Source of the DNA: Labyrinthula sp. Ha
Taxonomy: Eukaryota > Sar > Bigyra > Labyrinthulida > Labyrinthulaceae
Direction of reading: 5' to 3'
Assembly (NCBI GenBank): GCA_015227615.1
Contig: JAALGZ010000001.1
Span: forward strand, 2,170,001 to 2,234,000
Length of the DNA stretch: 64,000 bases
Part shown: in pieces, positions 34,645-45,787 of the stretch
Layout: each line of letters begins with the position of its first letter
How positions within the stretch are numbered: the first letter of the stretch is position 1
Translations under genes and position numbers: made by a program
Notes under the pieces: model-generated
The model's input: only the letters and a program-made list of their open reading frames with translations
Database searches by the model: none
Told to the model about the DNA's origin: nothing

Positions 34645-37600
34645 CTCTTTAGAGGATTTACTCTTCTATTACTTAAGTTCCCGATGCTAAAGACTTCTAG
34701 TAAGCTAATCAATCCCTCGTATCCTTTAATCTTTGCAGTTCTAGTTTGACAATGTGTTACAAAAATCACCAAATTGAGCTTACATTTTTGAATTTACTGG
34801 TTGAGGAGCCTGCACCATAACGTTTTGTATATTTAAATGGAAATCTGTTTACGTTGAACTCGCAAGGATGAATCCTTTCTTGAGCCACAAGAAACTCGGC
34901 TTCTCTATGGAAATATATTTGATCTTAGATTCGACCATCCTACTGCGAAAACAGACAAATACACACTATTCATCATGAATCCACCATGGCATATTGTCAG
35001 TAAGAGTTCAACTAGAGGAGCTACCTTGCCATATCGCACAATTGCGAATCAGAAGATTGAGACCCTGAATCTATCAATCAATAACTTTTCCTTCTGAATT
35101 TTCCTGTTCACTTGGGGCACTAACAAAAGTTTTTCTACTGTTATGGAATGGATAGAGTATCAACATCTATCTTTAACCGATGAAGCTGCCTGGGTTAAGA
35201 CGAACCGCTCTGGTAATTTACATAAGTCTATATGCTATTTCTTCCTGCACAGCCAAGAAACATGCATGATCCTTGAACATCGCACCCAACAAGATGTGAA
35301 ATATCACAACAATTTTGAAGGAGATAATTCGCGACTGCTTAATAACTATTTTTCGAAAACCACTTAGGCCTTCTGTAAAACCAGACAATTTTTACAATAT
35401 TTTGAAGCAAATATTCCCGAGCAAACATTGTATAAAATATTTTGGCCGCTGGAATAATATAAAGCTAGGTTGGACTACATGTGGTCTTGATCTTACTGTA
35501 CCTGCGCACCTTTCTTTTCTGCAACATAGTCTTGCATGTTTTTCTAGAGAGGAGATGTCAAACTTGAACACTTATTCTGCTAAATACACGCCTACATGCT
35601 TACCTACCTTTCCTGCTATAATGTGGTCGCAGTTGTTTATACGTGATATATATATATCGAAATACAAGGTTACGTGCCATATAGTCATGGTATAGGATAA
35701 ATTAACCGTTAATACCTTAACCAAAAATTTCAAAATTTTAAGAACTGTACATAGAAAGACAGGTTTTGACTTTAACTGGTTTATCGTAAAGTAATGTTGA
35801 GTTTATTTGAGTATAAGAGAAATATCAAGATAACAAAAAGTTGAAAAGTTTTTAAACAATTTTAATTTAGAGTCGAAATATATAAACATCATCATTAGAA
35901 TGTATTTTTTTTTGTTTTTTAAAATGATATCAGTTGCGTTTTTGAATAAAAGTTGAACCAACTTAACTTATGAAAACAAGAACATCACTTTTCGCCTTAA
36001 CTACGTCAGAGAAACAACCACAGTACGACTTTTTTCAAATACTAAAAACTTAAACGATATTGAATCCGTAATCATCGCCTCTTTACTAATTTATATATTT
36101 TTAATCACTGTATCAATAGTAAGAGTCAAAAACATATATTTATACATAAGAATTTGCAATAATATGACAAGAATTTGTATAATTAAAACCAATAAAAACT
36201 TGAAAGTTTATTTTTTTCTTCTCTAAGTTACTGAAAATTGATTCTAGATAAGGTTAGAATAATTTTTTTTGATATTTGACCTATTAGTAGCTGAGTTTTG
36301 GTTATTTTAAAGTTGACTTTGGAGTAAAGTCAAATTAAGTCAAATAACTATTGCTGAGATTAATAGGGAAGTTCTTCAAGTTTCCTCAAAAAAAAACTCG
36401 GAGGTACCCTAAATCATTAATACCTCTGGTTGAGTACCATTTGTCCGGATGTTTTGTTACTTGGTATTACCCGTTCAGGAATATTTGACATTTAAGAGTA
36501 TCCTTTTTCAGAGTTTCTGAGATCTTAGAAATAGGATACATTGTTAGGAAGTCTATACACAATACTGCAATTCTCAAAAAAAGTTGCTACTAGACCTAAG
36601 TTCACCTGTTCTTTCTACTAGTGATGTCCGCTTAGGCTCTAGACGAGTATTTCTCGAGGTATTACACGGATTGAAGTTGATAAAAACAGCGTTTTAGCCC
36701 AATATCGACTTTTCTTTAAAAAAATATTAAAAATATCCTAAAAAACAGAATTAAAGGCTTAAGATCATGTTTTTTAGTTGTTTGGGGCCATCTAGTATAA
36801 AAATTTAGGGGATCATAGCAAAGCTGAGTGATTTCATATTTTCAGATGTGCAGATTTTCAACATTTGACTTTTCTGAGTGAAGTTTAGCTCAGTTACAAT
36901 CAACTAGAGAAGAAAATCCTTAGAAATGATTTGAGAAGTCAGGTATGTTGATTCCCTAGATTCTGAGAAGAATAAGATCATCTAAAGAGTTGTTCTTCAT
37001 GATGTTAGGTTTGAATGTATGTTTTTTAGAGATCTGTAAACTTGGTGAAAAGGGCCCTTAAAATTAGCCTTTTTTAGAGTTTAAAGTAATCATCCTTTTC
37101 AAGTACCCTGATAAAACATATAGTTGGAGAATTTTTTTAATGTGAAATATATTGTGGGTGATAATATTATATTTGAGGAAGATTTCGTGACAAGAACGAA
37201 GAAATACTATATGCATTATTTTCAGTAATTGTGATTTTGTTATACTTTATATTGCTTTAATCCACAAAATTTTTATGTGAGTAAGTACTAGGTTCAGCTT
37301 TCAATATGTTTTGAGCTTTGTAGAAGAGTTGAAAAGGTATTGTTGATTATATGGGCATTATACTGCATTTCTGAAAAAAACGTTGCTAAAGTTTTCACAG
37401 TCCCGTAATAACAAAGATCATAAAACACTATTATTTATTACTAGGCTTAAATTGAATGTAAGAGCTATTTTCACAGTTTACAGATATAGTGTAACCTTTT
37501 TTTTCATTGTATTCTGAATGATATGAAATGAATGAGCTATATTCTTGGTGGTATTTTGCGTTCTATATAAATTTGTTCTTTTTAAATCCTTTATTATATT

Positions 37601-40140
37601 ATATAAGTACTGAAATATTTAAAAGAGCTTTCCAGAACTATGTTTTGTTTTTAATAACTCGAAAAATTCGTTGAGAAATGAGCATTACAATTATGTAGAA
37701 GTTCATATAAAATACAGGATGACATCAAAAGAATAGAATGGAAAAGTACCTTCCAGTTCTCATATCCAAAAATAAAATCGGAGGTTAGAAATAATGTTGC
37801 AGGTGAAATAAATTATTTTCAATAGTACTTTATATACAGATTGAGTGATATGCAGAAGAAATAAAAATACTACGTGAAAATAGAATGTATTTCGGGAATA
37901 TAAGAATGCGTTCGTTAAGCACAGTATATTTTTGTAGAAGTAAGAACAAGAACTCCAAGATCTTATTTTTTTAAAGCACCTTAGACCTTTATTTTGTTTA
38001 GAAAATAGAAATATTATCCAATAAAAGTCACAATTATTGTGGCAAATATTGGTTTTCAAAATATTGCCGGAAGTTTCGAGTTTTAAGACTTACATGAGTC
38101 ATATTTAATTAAATGTAGAGTTATATAATCTCCTGGTAGCTATTAGGAAACTAAAATACCTCTCCAGGGATGTATTATGGATTTGATAAAACCAAGTTTG
38201 AGATGAGATAAAGCTCTTTCTTGGTTATAATTATATGGTTTTTCTCGAGAAAAGCACGGTATTTTGTATATTCTTAATATTCTGCTTCCTCAAAAGGTTA
38301 TATACAACTAAGATATGACATCTAGAGAGAAATAGTTTTCAAATGGCATATTACATGTGTATTTAACCTTATTCTATACTGGTATTTCCAAAGATACATT
38401 TTGTTTTTGGAAAGTTTTTCAAGACAATACATAACCAAGAAATGTGAAGTCAAGGCGAGATTTATCTCGATTCTATGATCCGAAAGATTGAAAAATCCTT
38501 ACGTTGGATCGTTTGTGGTTTGCTAACGTTAGTTACGCGTAACTCAAAATGACTTTTTCCCTAACACCCCAACGATAGCGATACCTAATTTCAAGTCTTT
38601 AAATTATTTTGTCTGAGAGTTCTTATAAGTCCCTGTTTTGTTGTCATTAAAATATAAACTTCATGATCCCTGCTCGGTTGATCTCCTTAGTCTTATATTA
38701 GACACATATGAAGAATTTCTATGCTCAGGAGACTTCAAGATTAGGAGCTTCTCGCTCATTCATGTATGTTTTATTTTGGCCTTATGTTGCCAATGTACAA
38801 TCTATTTCTTATACATTCTTTCGCAAATACTATGACTTTACTTTGGTCAGATATTGACAAAAATCCTTTTGTGCTCTTATGGTTTTGCTCTGAAGAATAT
38901 ATATACGCTTGCAGAACTTGGTATGTGTATTCATAATATTTTCTCAAATAGGCTATCAGAGAACTTTCCTTAAATTATATTGCGGTGGTGTACGTATTTT
39001 TTCTTTTCTTCCACTGATCCACTGGTTCTAACTCATTTGACATCTTATTAGGATAGGTTTGCATTATACCGAGGTTTATTTTAAGATGTTTAGTTTCAAT
39101 ATGCTATGAATTATTTTTCAGATTTTGAAGTATGGTATGTCTTCCACTTTGCATCTTAGAAAACTACCTTACTAAGTTAAGCTATACAAGAATTCCAAGG
39201 TGTGATATACCACCATTTATTCTCAGGTTTTTCTTAAGAAGCTATAATCTGTCTTCTTGAGATTGTGTTGCATAGCGGTTAAAGGCATCATCAGTCTGAT
39301 GTGGCTTCATAGTGTTGTCCCATGTTTTGATTAAGTAAAGGTATCTGATATAAATTTATTAATATATCCACCAATGAGCCTTAAACAATACTTCTTCTAT
39401 TTTCCGAAGCATAACTCCTCTTATTGATCAGATTCTTTATAATTCTTTTCCTAGATCCAACTATGCTGGTAAAGAAGAAAAAAATATTTTGGAATGAATA
39501 TGTATCCAAACACAGTTGGAAGTATTATTCCTACAGCTTCATCTGAAGGTATTAACTTCAATTAAAACTTGGTTCTTGATATAAAATAAGGCTCTACAAA
39601 TTTTTTGACAGTTTTGAAATTAAGCACCCGGCATTCCCTGAGCTAACAGTTTCATGAGGTTGTCGGTGCACAATATAGAGAAAGAAACTAATACAAGGTC
39701 TTCTAGTACAGGTTAATTCATGGAGGAATTTTCTTAATTAATCTGTGTAGCCATGAAGGTACAACAGTTTTCCCACAATAAGCAGAGAGAGAAAGGGATA
39801 TTTAGTATTATTCTGAAAGTATTTCCACCGTTCGTTTAAGAACTGAGAGAATCAAACTCCATAGTTTGATTACCCAGGATCGTGATCCATAGGTGATAAT
39901 TTTTTGTTTCGAAACATATCATTTCTAATCGTCATTTATGATGTTCTTGCAATCTGTACCCGTCTGCGATGAAGGTTGCTTTAACCGGCCAGCCCGTGAC
40001 ACACGATATTTCTAGTTTGTCACATCACTCCACATACCACATGGGTCCAAATAAACGAAACAAAAAACGGGATTAACTTGAGAAACTACCACAGGTCTAC
40101 AATCAGAGGTAGAGTTGATCAGAGAATACCAAATACTATC
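34645..40140. other. gene-free stretch
   Basis: The first few hundred bases may be what is left of the retroelement's 3' repeat. Open frames at 35143-35367 and 35315-35695 are short and unlike known proteins. From about 35700 to 40140 the DNA is plain AT-rich sequence with many stops in all frames and no gene I can support. Confidence 0.55.
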
Positions 40141-42120
40141 GAACAGGTCATATGGATACACTACTTAGGAGCTACATTGGAAGTAATATTAAGAATTTTA
40201 TAAGCTATTCGCAAAGTTTTTTAGGCGGAGTAAAAAGTCTTCTCATCGCTTTTCCAGGAGTAGGAAATATACAGGTGTGTCGGTTAAAGGGAAAACGTAT
40301 AAATGTATACCATAGTTTGCATTTTCTTTATATTTTGATATTTTGGATTCAGTATTGCATTTAATGTGAACATTACTAAATATATTGTCAGGTGAAGCCA
40401 CCTGAAAATTTTGATCACAAATTTAGGTCAAGCAATACTGGGAGTATATTGTCTTATGGTTTGAAGCAAAAGGAGGCGAAGCTGGTTCTCTGCTCAGATT
40501 AAGCAGGCATCGTAGCAACTACTGCTTTAGTTGGGCTACACCTCGAGTTTATTGACGCTGTTTAATGAAGTTTTGAATTAAGAGAGAAGCAAGTTATATT
40601 ATGGTCAAAGGATATAGGAGCGAAGACACCAATATTAACATTTTAAGTAAGATGAAAAGACTGTACAGGAATTCTATAAATGCAAAATACTTCTGCAATG
40701 GTACAGAATGTACATTAATGACTAAGGGGTTCCAATTTCAAGGGTTATAATAAACAAAATAAAAAAATATATATTTTCTCATTCAATACAGAATTGGTAT
40801 GCCAGATATCTTGACACATACATCTATATTTTTATGCTCCCCGTTAATGTTGATTGATTCTTGAAATCTATGAATTCTATTTTTACCCTGATAAAAATAA
40901 AAAATAACGATGAATTACTTCGTGGTTTGAACGATCTTGGTGTCGCTTTACCTAGAGTTATAGGAACAGATGGTTTACTTGCTCAGGTCAAAATTGCTGA
41001 GGCAGTTGAAACGGTGAATGGAAGCAACATGAAATATTTAGCAGCATCCTTGTGTAGTGCAACAAAAAGTTTAACTAGGAAAATACTACAGATGTTCAAG
41101 CCCAAATTAAGTTAAGGCATCATTGATCAATTTCCTATGAAAGGGTTATGGATGTTCACATAGAGAAAATGAATAAAAAATCTTCCACTGTCAAATAGAA
41201 AATCTACCTAAGAATATTAGAAAGAATGAGAAAAGCGCCCATTCAACGTATCTTAGTAAGAATGCCAATTTCTCTCTTAGAACCAGCGAGTGTACTGAAG
41301 TAAGCGATCCTGGGTTCAAAGAGCATAGATAGTTATTGCAGATTGCCAAAACCTGGAAACTAGTTTACCTTGCTGCCTATCATCAGCTAAATGATTGTGA
41401 ATATACTAGATCTACATTGAAAAAGACCAAGTAGTCCATTGTCAAAGATGGCGATATTTAAAAGACGCAAAAAATGAGAAGACAGAGAGGGACCAATATC
41501 TTGACGTCTGCTTCATCAGTTTCAGTAAAGATAATACCAATTTAACTATTCTAGAGGCAGCTAATGGATCATCCATCTGTTTACTGCTTAAGAGCCAAAG
41601 CATAGATAATCGATTGTTGCCGAAATATACTTGCCAAGCATGACTATACCCAGCTAATCTATATAATATCCTTGCATATATTTATATCAAATAAGGATAG
41701 GGCTACTCCCAGAAGGTCCATTTGTTTTGAGAATAACGTGTCCAGGGCCATCGACTTTATTAAGCATAAATACAGGGCTTTGGAAGAGCAAAAGCTCTAG
41801 GAGAAGGCTCATTTGAGTTTAATGTCAGAATATAAAACTTTCATGTGATATAATTTCCAAAGAAGTAAGGAATTAGATATTGCATGTTGTCAAATGCATG
41901 TAAGAACCATGTGGAAAAAGTCAACTCAGCCACTGATAAAGGAGGAGGGAGACCATATACAAGCCTAATTAGGATTAGAGATGCACGAAAAGACAATCCT
42001 AATGGAAGATTCTCATACGTGGACACGTCATTGTCACAGAACTCAGATTCTGCCGTTTTTGTCACCATGGAATAGGGAAATAAAGAGAGAAGGTGAATCA
42101 CAACCTAGCAAAAACGTATT
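40140..42120 (+). pseudogene. decayed coding-like tract, unassigned
   Basis: The base composition and wording change here. Several plus-strand phrases read like worn protein-coding sequence, for example FDHKFRSSNTGSILSYGLKQ at about 40410-40470, ELREKQVILWSKDIGAK at about 40575-40630, an open segment at 40861-41115 (GLNDLGVALPRVIGTDGL) and another at 41884-42075. They lie in more than one frame with many interruptions. No motif lets me choose between an old mobile element and a dead host gene. It ends about 1 kb before CCR4. Confidence 0.35.
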
Positions 42121-43181
42121 GATTATGTGCAGTAATTTCAAAAATCCTTAGAGCTGTGAAAGGTTAAGTAGGAGTAAAGAACCTTCAGGAGAAAAGGTAT
42201 TTCGTCTATTTCTTGTACTTTGTTCTTGTCATGTTTCTTCTTTATTAATGTAAAAAAGCCTAACCCTAAACCCCATGCATGAATTATAGACCAATTGATC
42301 AGGACTTGAATTAGAGTTTCGAACTATATTTAATTCTATCACCTCACCCTATATATCTAAATTTGATTTTCCCATTCATCAGCTATCTGAAACTTGCCTT
42401 TGACTTCCCTTAGGTGGCCAAAATAATGAATAAAATCTGATTTATGTGCCCACCCTCTAATCACCAAACTCCTATTCTATTTTGTGCAACCCCTTATTAA
42501 ACTGATTTCCCTATTCTCACTTTAAAAAAGACAATATCTTTTTTTTTTGGTTTGTTCTGGACATTGTATTTTGACCAATGTGTATCTTGGGATAGAAATG
42601 TTGCTGGTTAGATAGCATTTCTTTCATTGGTCCCTCTTTCTCAAGGGCTGTGATCAAGCTATATCATACATCTCATAATTTTTACACATAGCAAAACTTC
42701 ATATTTTTGAATACGCAGCCATTTGATATATGTGTCTTATTCGGTGTCTTGTAGTTTCAATATATAATAAGACTTCTCTCTTGGCTTGATTAACCTTTTG
42801 TGTATGAACAGCTGTCTCTTGACCTTGGCCTTCAGATTTTAGAATTTTTGAATTTTGATAGCTAATATTTCTTTTTGATCATAAAACCGTTTGATATATA
42901 ACATATTCAGTGTCCTATATCTTCAGTATATGATATAGCTGCTCTTCAACCTGATGACAGTGCTGCTTCTTGACATCTACCTCTTGAACTTTTTCTTTAT
43001 CAAATAATAATTTCGTATTTCTTTTTCTAATTCTGCTTGCTCTTTCTTGTTTTTATTTTGAGAAATTGTTTTTACCAATCAGAAAAAGTGGCCTGTAATA
43101 GGTCAGTCTGTAGAAAACCTATCCCCTTCGAGAAAGTGAGAGATATAAACACAATAATGCATTACCTTGCGTAATCGATTA
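42121..43181. other. CCR4 upstream region with a diverged tandem repeat
   Basis: No coding frame. It contains two diverged direct copies of about 150 bases (see the repeat entry) and, near 43065-43181, the 5' flank of CCR4. Confidence 0.5.
42717..43020 (+). repeat. diverged direct repeat, two copies about 170 bases apart
   Basis: Copy one (about 42717-42870) and copy two (about 42885-43020) share ordered blocks: CC(A/G)TTTGATATAT, then TTC(A/G)GTGTC, then TTCA(A/G)TATAT, then GACAGTGCTGCTTCTTGACAT against GAACAGCTGTCTCTTGACCT. They end in pyrimidine-rich tails. The order and spacing agree, so duplication is likelier than chance. The divergence is high. Confidence 0.5.
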
Positions 43182-45276
43182 ATGTTAAACCAAAAAGCTC
43201 AAACTCCAAAACAAGAGCGAAGGAATTTCTTCAGCGTAGGAACACCAGGGGCTTATATGCCCATGAGCCCAGATCCAAATGGAATTAACCACACACTCAA
43301 TAAAACTGGAATAATAATTCGATTGGACCAACCAGTCGTAGGGATTCCGTTCAAGCCTCATCTATTAATTAGAAGCAACACAAGTTACGTGTCGAAATCA
43401 GAAACTTTTATTCGCTTCGAATACTTTAAGTCAAAGCTGAAAAGAAAAAATAATTGCTACAACTTTTCCTGTAAATCTGTTCAACCTGTTGATATAAATA
43501 CGGCGGCAAGTAGTCCAAGGTCAGAGCCCTCAAATTCATTTAGCTTAAACAATGGGGATCCAATAAACAACACAATTGAATGCATTTTTACCCAAAGAAG
43601 ATATTGCTCAAATTCGTGTTTTAAAAAAGACTGGAAACGGTTGTTTTCCTCTGAAAGACTTGGGTTAAAGTGTTCAACTGCTTCAATCAGCAACAAGCTT
43701 TCTGAAGCTGAAGTGGAAAAATTGAATAAATCAAATAACAGCGAGTATTTTAAAAATTTATATATGGAAAGGCAACAAGAAAATCAGGAGGATATACTAT
43801 GGATATCTGTTTCAAGTAATGATGCATATATACCAACTGAGGAAGATGTTGGACATGTATTGAAAGTAAAATGTACCGCTACTTATGAAGAAGAAGTTTT
43901 CTCATTGGAACCAACTAATGAAACAAAAACAAGACAAATAACAGGTGAAAGCAAGCTTTCCGCTCCTGTTATGCAACTTCCGTTTGATCCTGTTAAACGG
44001 ACAATGAAAAAGTTAACGGGTAAATCTCTTCAGGAGGCACTAACGGCCAAAATTTCAATTTTGAGTTACAATATTTTGGCAGACATTTATACAAACAAGA
44101 AAGGTTATCCATATAGCCCAGAGTGTTTATTGAACTGGAAGGTTAGACGAAAGATATTAGAGTTTCAAATATTGGAGCATCAACCTGATATTATTTGTTT
44201 GCAGGAGGTTCAGCATAATGAATATGTCAGTTTCTTTAAACCTTACTTTGAGTATAAAAATCCGTACAGTGTTTCATATCAAACAGTGTATAAAATGAAA
44301 ACTCGGGATTCTTTAGAAGAAACTAAACTTCGACCTAGTCACAGGATTGATGGCTGCTTGACTGCTTACAAAGCCTCTAAATTCAAAGAAATTGACGTAG
44401 AGTTCATTGAGTTCAATAAACTGGCTACCGCCGCCTTTAGAAACTCGAGTGAACATTTAGATGTAGTCAAAGAGAAGATTAAAAGATTGGAACATGACAA
44501 CATTGGAATCATTCTTCTTCTACAAGTATCACTTTTTCATTTTTTATATTTTAGAGTAAGAAAACGCACGGTTTTGTATGTGTTGTTCATACTCACCTTC
44601 ATTGGGATCCAGAATATGCAGATGTTAAGTTGTGGCAGGCAATGCAACTTGTTGACGAGGTTGAGAAGTTTAGGAAAAAAGTTTGTTCTAGGTACAACCT
44701 TACTCTGTCTTCTCTTCCAATTCTAATTGCAGGCGATTTCAACAGTACAGAGGACGACCATACAATTGCCTTCTTAAAGCAAAGCTTGAAAGACTTAAAG
44801 AAAGTATTTGCTTTCTTTAAATTGACTTGTAGGAACTTCCAGATCCCCTTGCAATATTGCCAAAAGCCCCAAATGGTTCCAGCATCTTAAAACACAATCT
44901 GAATCTATCTTCTTGCTATGAAAGTGCAACTGAAAAAGAGCCAGAATTCACTAACTGGGCAGCATCTTTTAAGGGCACACTTGACTATGTTTTTGCAACA
45001 CGTGAACGAATAAAGGTGACCAAGTGTTTGATTATGCCGAGTGAGGAGGAAGTAAAAGGGGAATGGGGAACGCCCCTACCTAATTTCCATAATCCTTCCG
45101 ATCATTTGCCACTTTTTTTTGAAGTTGGAGTTTCTTATTTAACAGCTGAAAACAATGGAGGAAGAAGTGTGTTACCGCAAGTAACACCTTTTATACCCTT
45201 TACTTCAGCAGCAACAGGTGGAAATGATTTCCTGAGAGAATATTATAAGAATCTTCGGCCAAATCCTTTGGAGTAA
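43182..45276 (+). CDS. CCR4: CCR4-type mRNA deadenylase, plant-like architecture
   Basis: This is the poly(A)-shortening nuclease of the CCR4-NOT complex. Exons 43182-44525, 44555-44803 and 44833-45276 join into 678 residues. The start is the first ATG at 43182. The N-terminus has RLDQPVVGIPFKPHLLIR, a Cys-rich stretch ending RRYCSNSCFKKDW (about 139-151) and YIPTEEDVGHVLKVKC (216-231). All three match plant-type CCR4 proteins, which lack leucine-rich repeats. The nuclease domain has every active-site block: SYNILAD (295-301), CLQEVQ (339-344, catalytic Glu342), VHTHLHWDP (459-467), AGDFNS (507-512), LDYVFAT (581-587) and PSDHLPLF (619-626). The second half makes sense only when both 29-nt introns are removed. 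The first Cys pair of the N-terminal finger is unclear. The stop is 166 bp from a convergent small gene. Confidence 0.93.
44526..44554 (+). other. 29-nt spliceosomal intron in CCR4
   Basis: It starts GTATCA and ends ATTTTAG, with a T-rich body. Removal joins the frames to read HGFVCVVHTHLHWDPEYAD, a catalytic block of the nuclease. Confidence 0.92.
44804..44832 (+). other. 29-nt spliceosomal intron in CCR4
   Basis: It starts GTATTT and ends CTTGTAG. Removal joins LKQSLKDLKK to ELPDPLAILPK and brings the final exon with LDYVFAT and SDH into frame. Confidence 0.9.
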
Positions 45277-45442
45277 CCACCCTTTTAGATGCGTCACCTA
45301 TTTTAAGTGGTTAACTTGATAAACTTGCAAGTCTTAAATATATTAAATACTACCTAAATAAACCAGTTTAGGTATTTAACACCGAAATTCGAACAATTTA
45401 GAAAACATTGTCACAACAACTTAAACTACCTCCAGCTGCTAG

Positions 45443-45787
45443 TTAATTTGACTTGCTGGCACCTGAAGAGATCTTTGCCACATCTATTTCTTTTGTACTA
45501 TCCTCAGGTATAGCGTTAACAAATTTTTTAAACCTAGATTCAAGACGGTCTATACTATCATTTGGTACTGCAATTGACTGGGCCCGTGTTCGAAATAAAC
45601 CCATGTCAGCTAAACTTCCAGAAACTGTCAAATTCGCAGTTGCTGCCATTGTTGACTTTGCCATAGTCGGCATTGACTTCCAGTTTGCTGGTCGACGAGG
45701 CTGATGGATTCGCGGGGTAGGGGGAGGAGAAGGATGTGTCTTATCAGGTATTGTGTTGAGAGCATTTAAACATGTGCTATTATGCAT
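45443..45787 (-). CDS. small proline-rich protein, unrecognised
   Basis: A 114-residue frame from ATG, convergent with CCR4 (166 bp between stops). The N-terminal third is rich in Pro, Thr and basic residues (THPSPPPTPRIHQPRRP) and probably disordered. The middle is rich in Ala, Met and Thr. The C-terminal part has one likely helix (SIDRLESRFKKFVNAI). No membrane segment or known domain. A plus-strand frame at 45453-45704 covers the same DNA. I prefer the minus strand because it has an ATG start, is longer and has a protein-like composition. The function is unknown. Confidence 0.5.
   Translation of the reverse strand: MHNSTCLNALNTIPDKTHPSPPPTPRIHQPRRPANWKSMPTMAKSTMAATANLTVSGSLADMGLFRTRAQSIAVPNDSIDRLESRFKKFVNAIPEDSTKEIDVAKISSGASKSN

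Noticed and set aside
45453-45704. Plus-strand frame opposite the proline-rich gene
   Set aside because: It is shorter, starts at TTG and has no better composition. The minus-strand frame from ATG is preferred, though neither has a known domain.
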